Shown in pieces: positions 5,412-5,535 of a stretch of DNA of 5,535 bases (position 1 is its first letter; each line of letters opens with the position of its first letter). A model generated the notes under the pieces. The model was not told the origin of the DNA, did no database searches, and saw only the letters and a list, made by a program, of their open reading frames with translations. The translations under genes and the position numbers were made by a program. The DNA comes from Desulfobacterales bacterium. Its GTDB lineage: Bacteria; Desulfobacterota; DSM-4660; Desulfatiglandales; Desulfatiglandaceae. The DNA is taken from contig JAKLQB010000776.1 in NCBI GenBank assembly GCA_022013615.1, positions 1-5,535 of the forward strand, in the 5' to 3' direction.

Positions 5412-5434
5412 ATTCAATAACAAAGGGGCGTTCA

Positions 5435-5535
5435 ATGAACGATGAAGAAACAAGGGTAGGCGTATTTGTCTGTGATTGCGGTTCAAACATCGCGGCTTTT
5501 GTGAATGTACCGGAGGTTGTGGAGTACTCCAAGGG
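5435..5535 (+). CDS. HdrA-family protein, N-terminal fragment (3' end outside window)
   Basis: ATG 5435 follows AAGGGG (5423-5428) at good spacing, and the frame stays open to the window edge for 33 codons. The product begins MNDEETRVGVFVCDCGSNIA and continues VNVPEVVEYSK. This matches the N-terminal domain of full-length HdrA, whose signature is 'R-I/V-G-V-F-V-C-x-C-G-x-N-I'. Here the two cysteines are C13 and C15, with Asp between them where His is common. In HdrA this domain contributes cysteines to an iron-sulfur cluster ahead of the FAD domain. It is the domain missing from the HdrA-like protein just upstream, so the two genes are probably complementary rather than simple duplicates (inference). 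The rest of the gene, including whether it has its own FAD domain or fused partners, cannot be seen. Confidence 0.85.
   Translation, partial: MNDEETRVGVFVCDCGSNIAAFVNVPEVVEYSK

Noticed and set aside
5296..5417. CRISPR-like array
   Set aside because: The units are contiguous 7-mers without spacers and in inverted orientation on the two sides, which fits a palindromic element and not a CRISPR.

Overview
The window looks like part of an anaerobe's catabolic and electron-transfer gene cluster. All genes I can support are on the + strand, and the GC content appears moderate. Several features fit a sulfate-reducing or syntrophic Desulfobacterota-type (former Deltaproteobacteria) organism: two HdrA-family flavo-iron-sulfur proteins, two small 2[4Fe-4S] ferredoxins, an Old Yellow Enzyme/2,4-dienoyl-CoA-reductase-type flavoprotein, and a methylmalonyl-CoA-epimerase-like VOC protein. 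A TetR-family regulator of the type that often senses acyl-CoAs is also present. The lineage is inferred from gene content, not demonstrated.

Layout. Bases 2-160 hold the last ~52 codons of a TetR/AcrR-type regulator. Bases 161-283 are a promoter region with a TTGACA -35 box. A three-unit, 11-bp tandem repeat lies across the spacer and -10 region and is a good operator candidate. Bases 284-2269 encode a 661-aa FMN/[4Fe-4S]/FAD reductase of the FadH/TMADH group. It keeps its cofactor-binding features but departs from FadH at several active-site and nucleotide-binding positions. Bases 2285-2812 encode a 175-aa protein of unknown function, and 2824-3030 a ferredoxin with an enlarged first cluster loop. 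A repeat-built spacer follows. Bases 3124-3561 encode a VOC protein that lacks the His-His pair normally found in methylmalonyl-CoA epimerase. A second hairpin-forming spacer leads to a second ferredoxin (3709-3918). A perfect 10-bp hairpin then abuts the Shine-Dalgarno sequence of a 446-aa short HdrA-like protein (3955-5295). A third spacer has 24-bp inverted arms of heptamer repeats around a GC-rich dispersed-repeat-like core. A second HdrA-family gene starts at 5435 and leaves the window.

Working model (inference). The FadH-like enzyme reduces, or oxidises in reverse, an unsaturated, alicyclic or aromatic acyl-CoA. The ferredoxins and HdrA modules supply or accept electrons, possibly by flavin-based bifurcation or confurcation. 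The VOC protein and the 175-aa protein would be accessory catabolic enzymes, and the TetR protein the acyl-CoA-responsive switch. The most unusual points are the substituted catalytic residues, the cysteine-rich insert in the short HdrA, and three consecutive wide gaps that are each built from short repeats folding back on themselves. No gene-free stretch exceeds about 150 bases.
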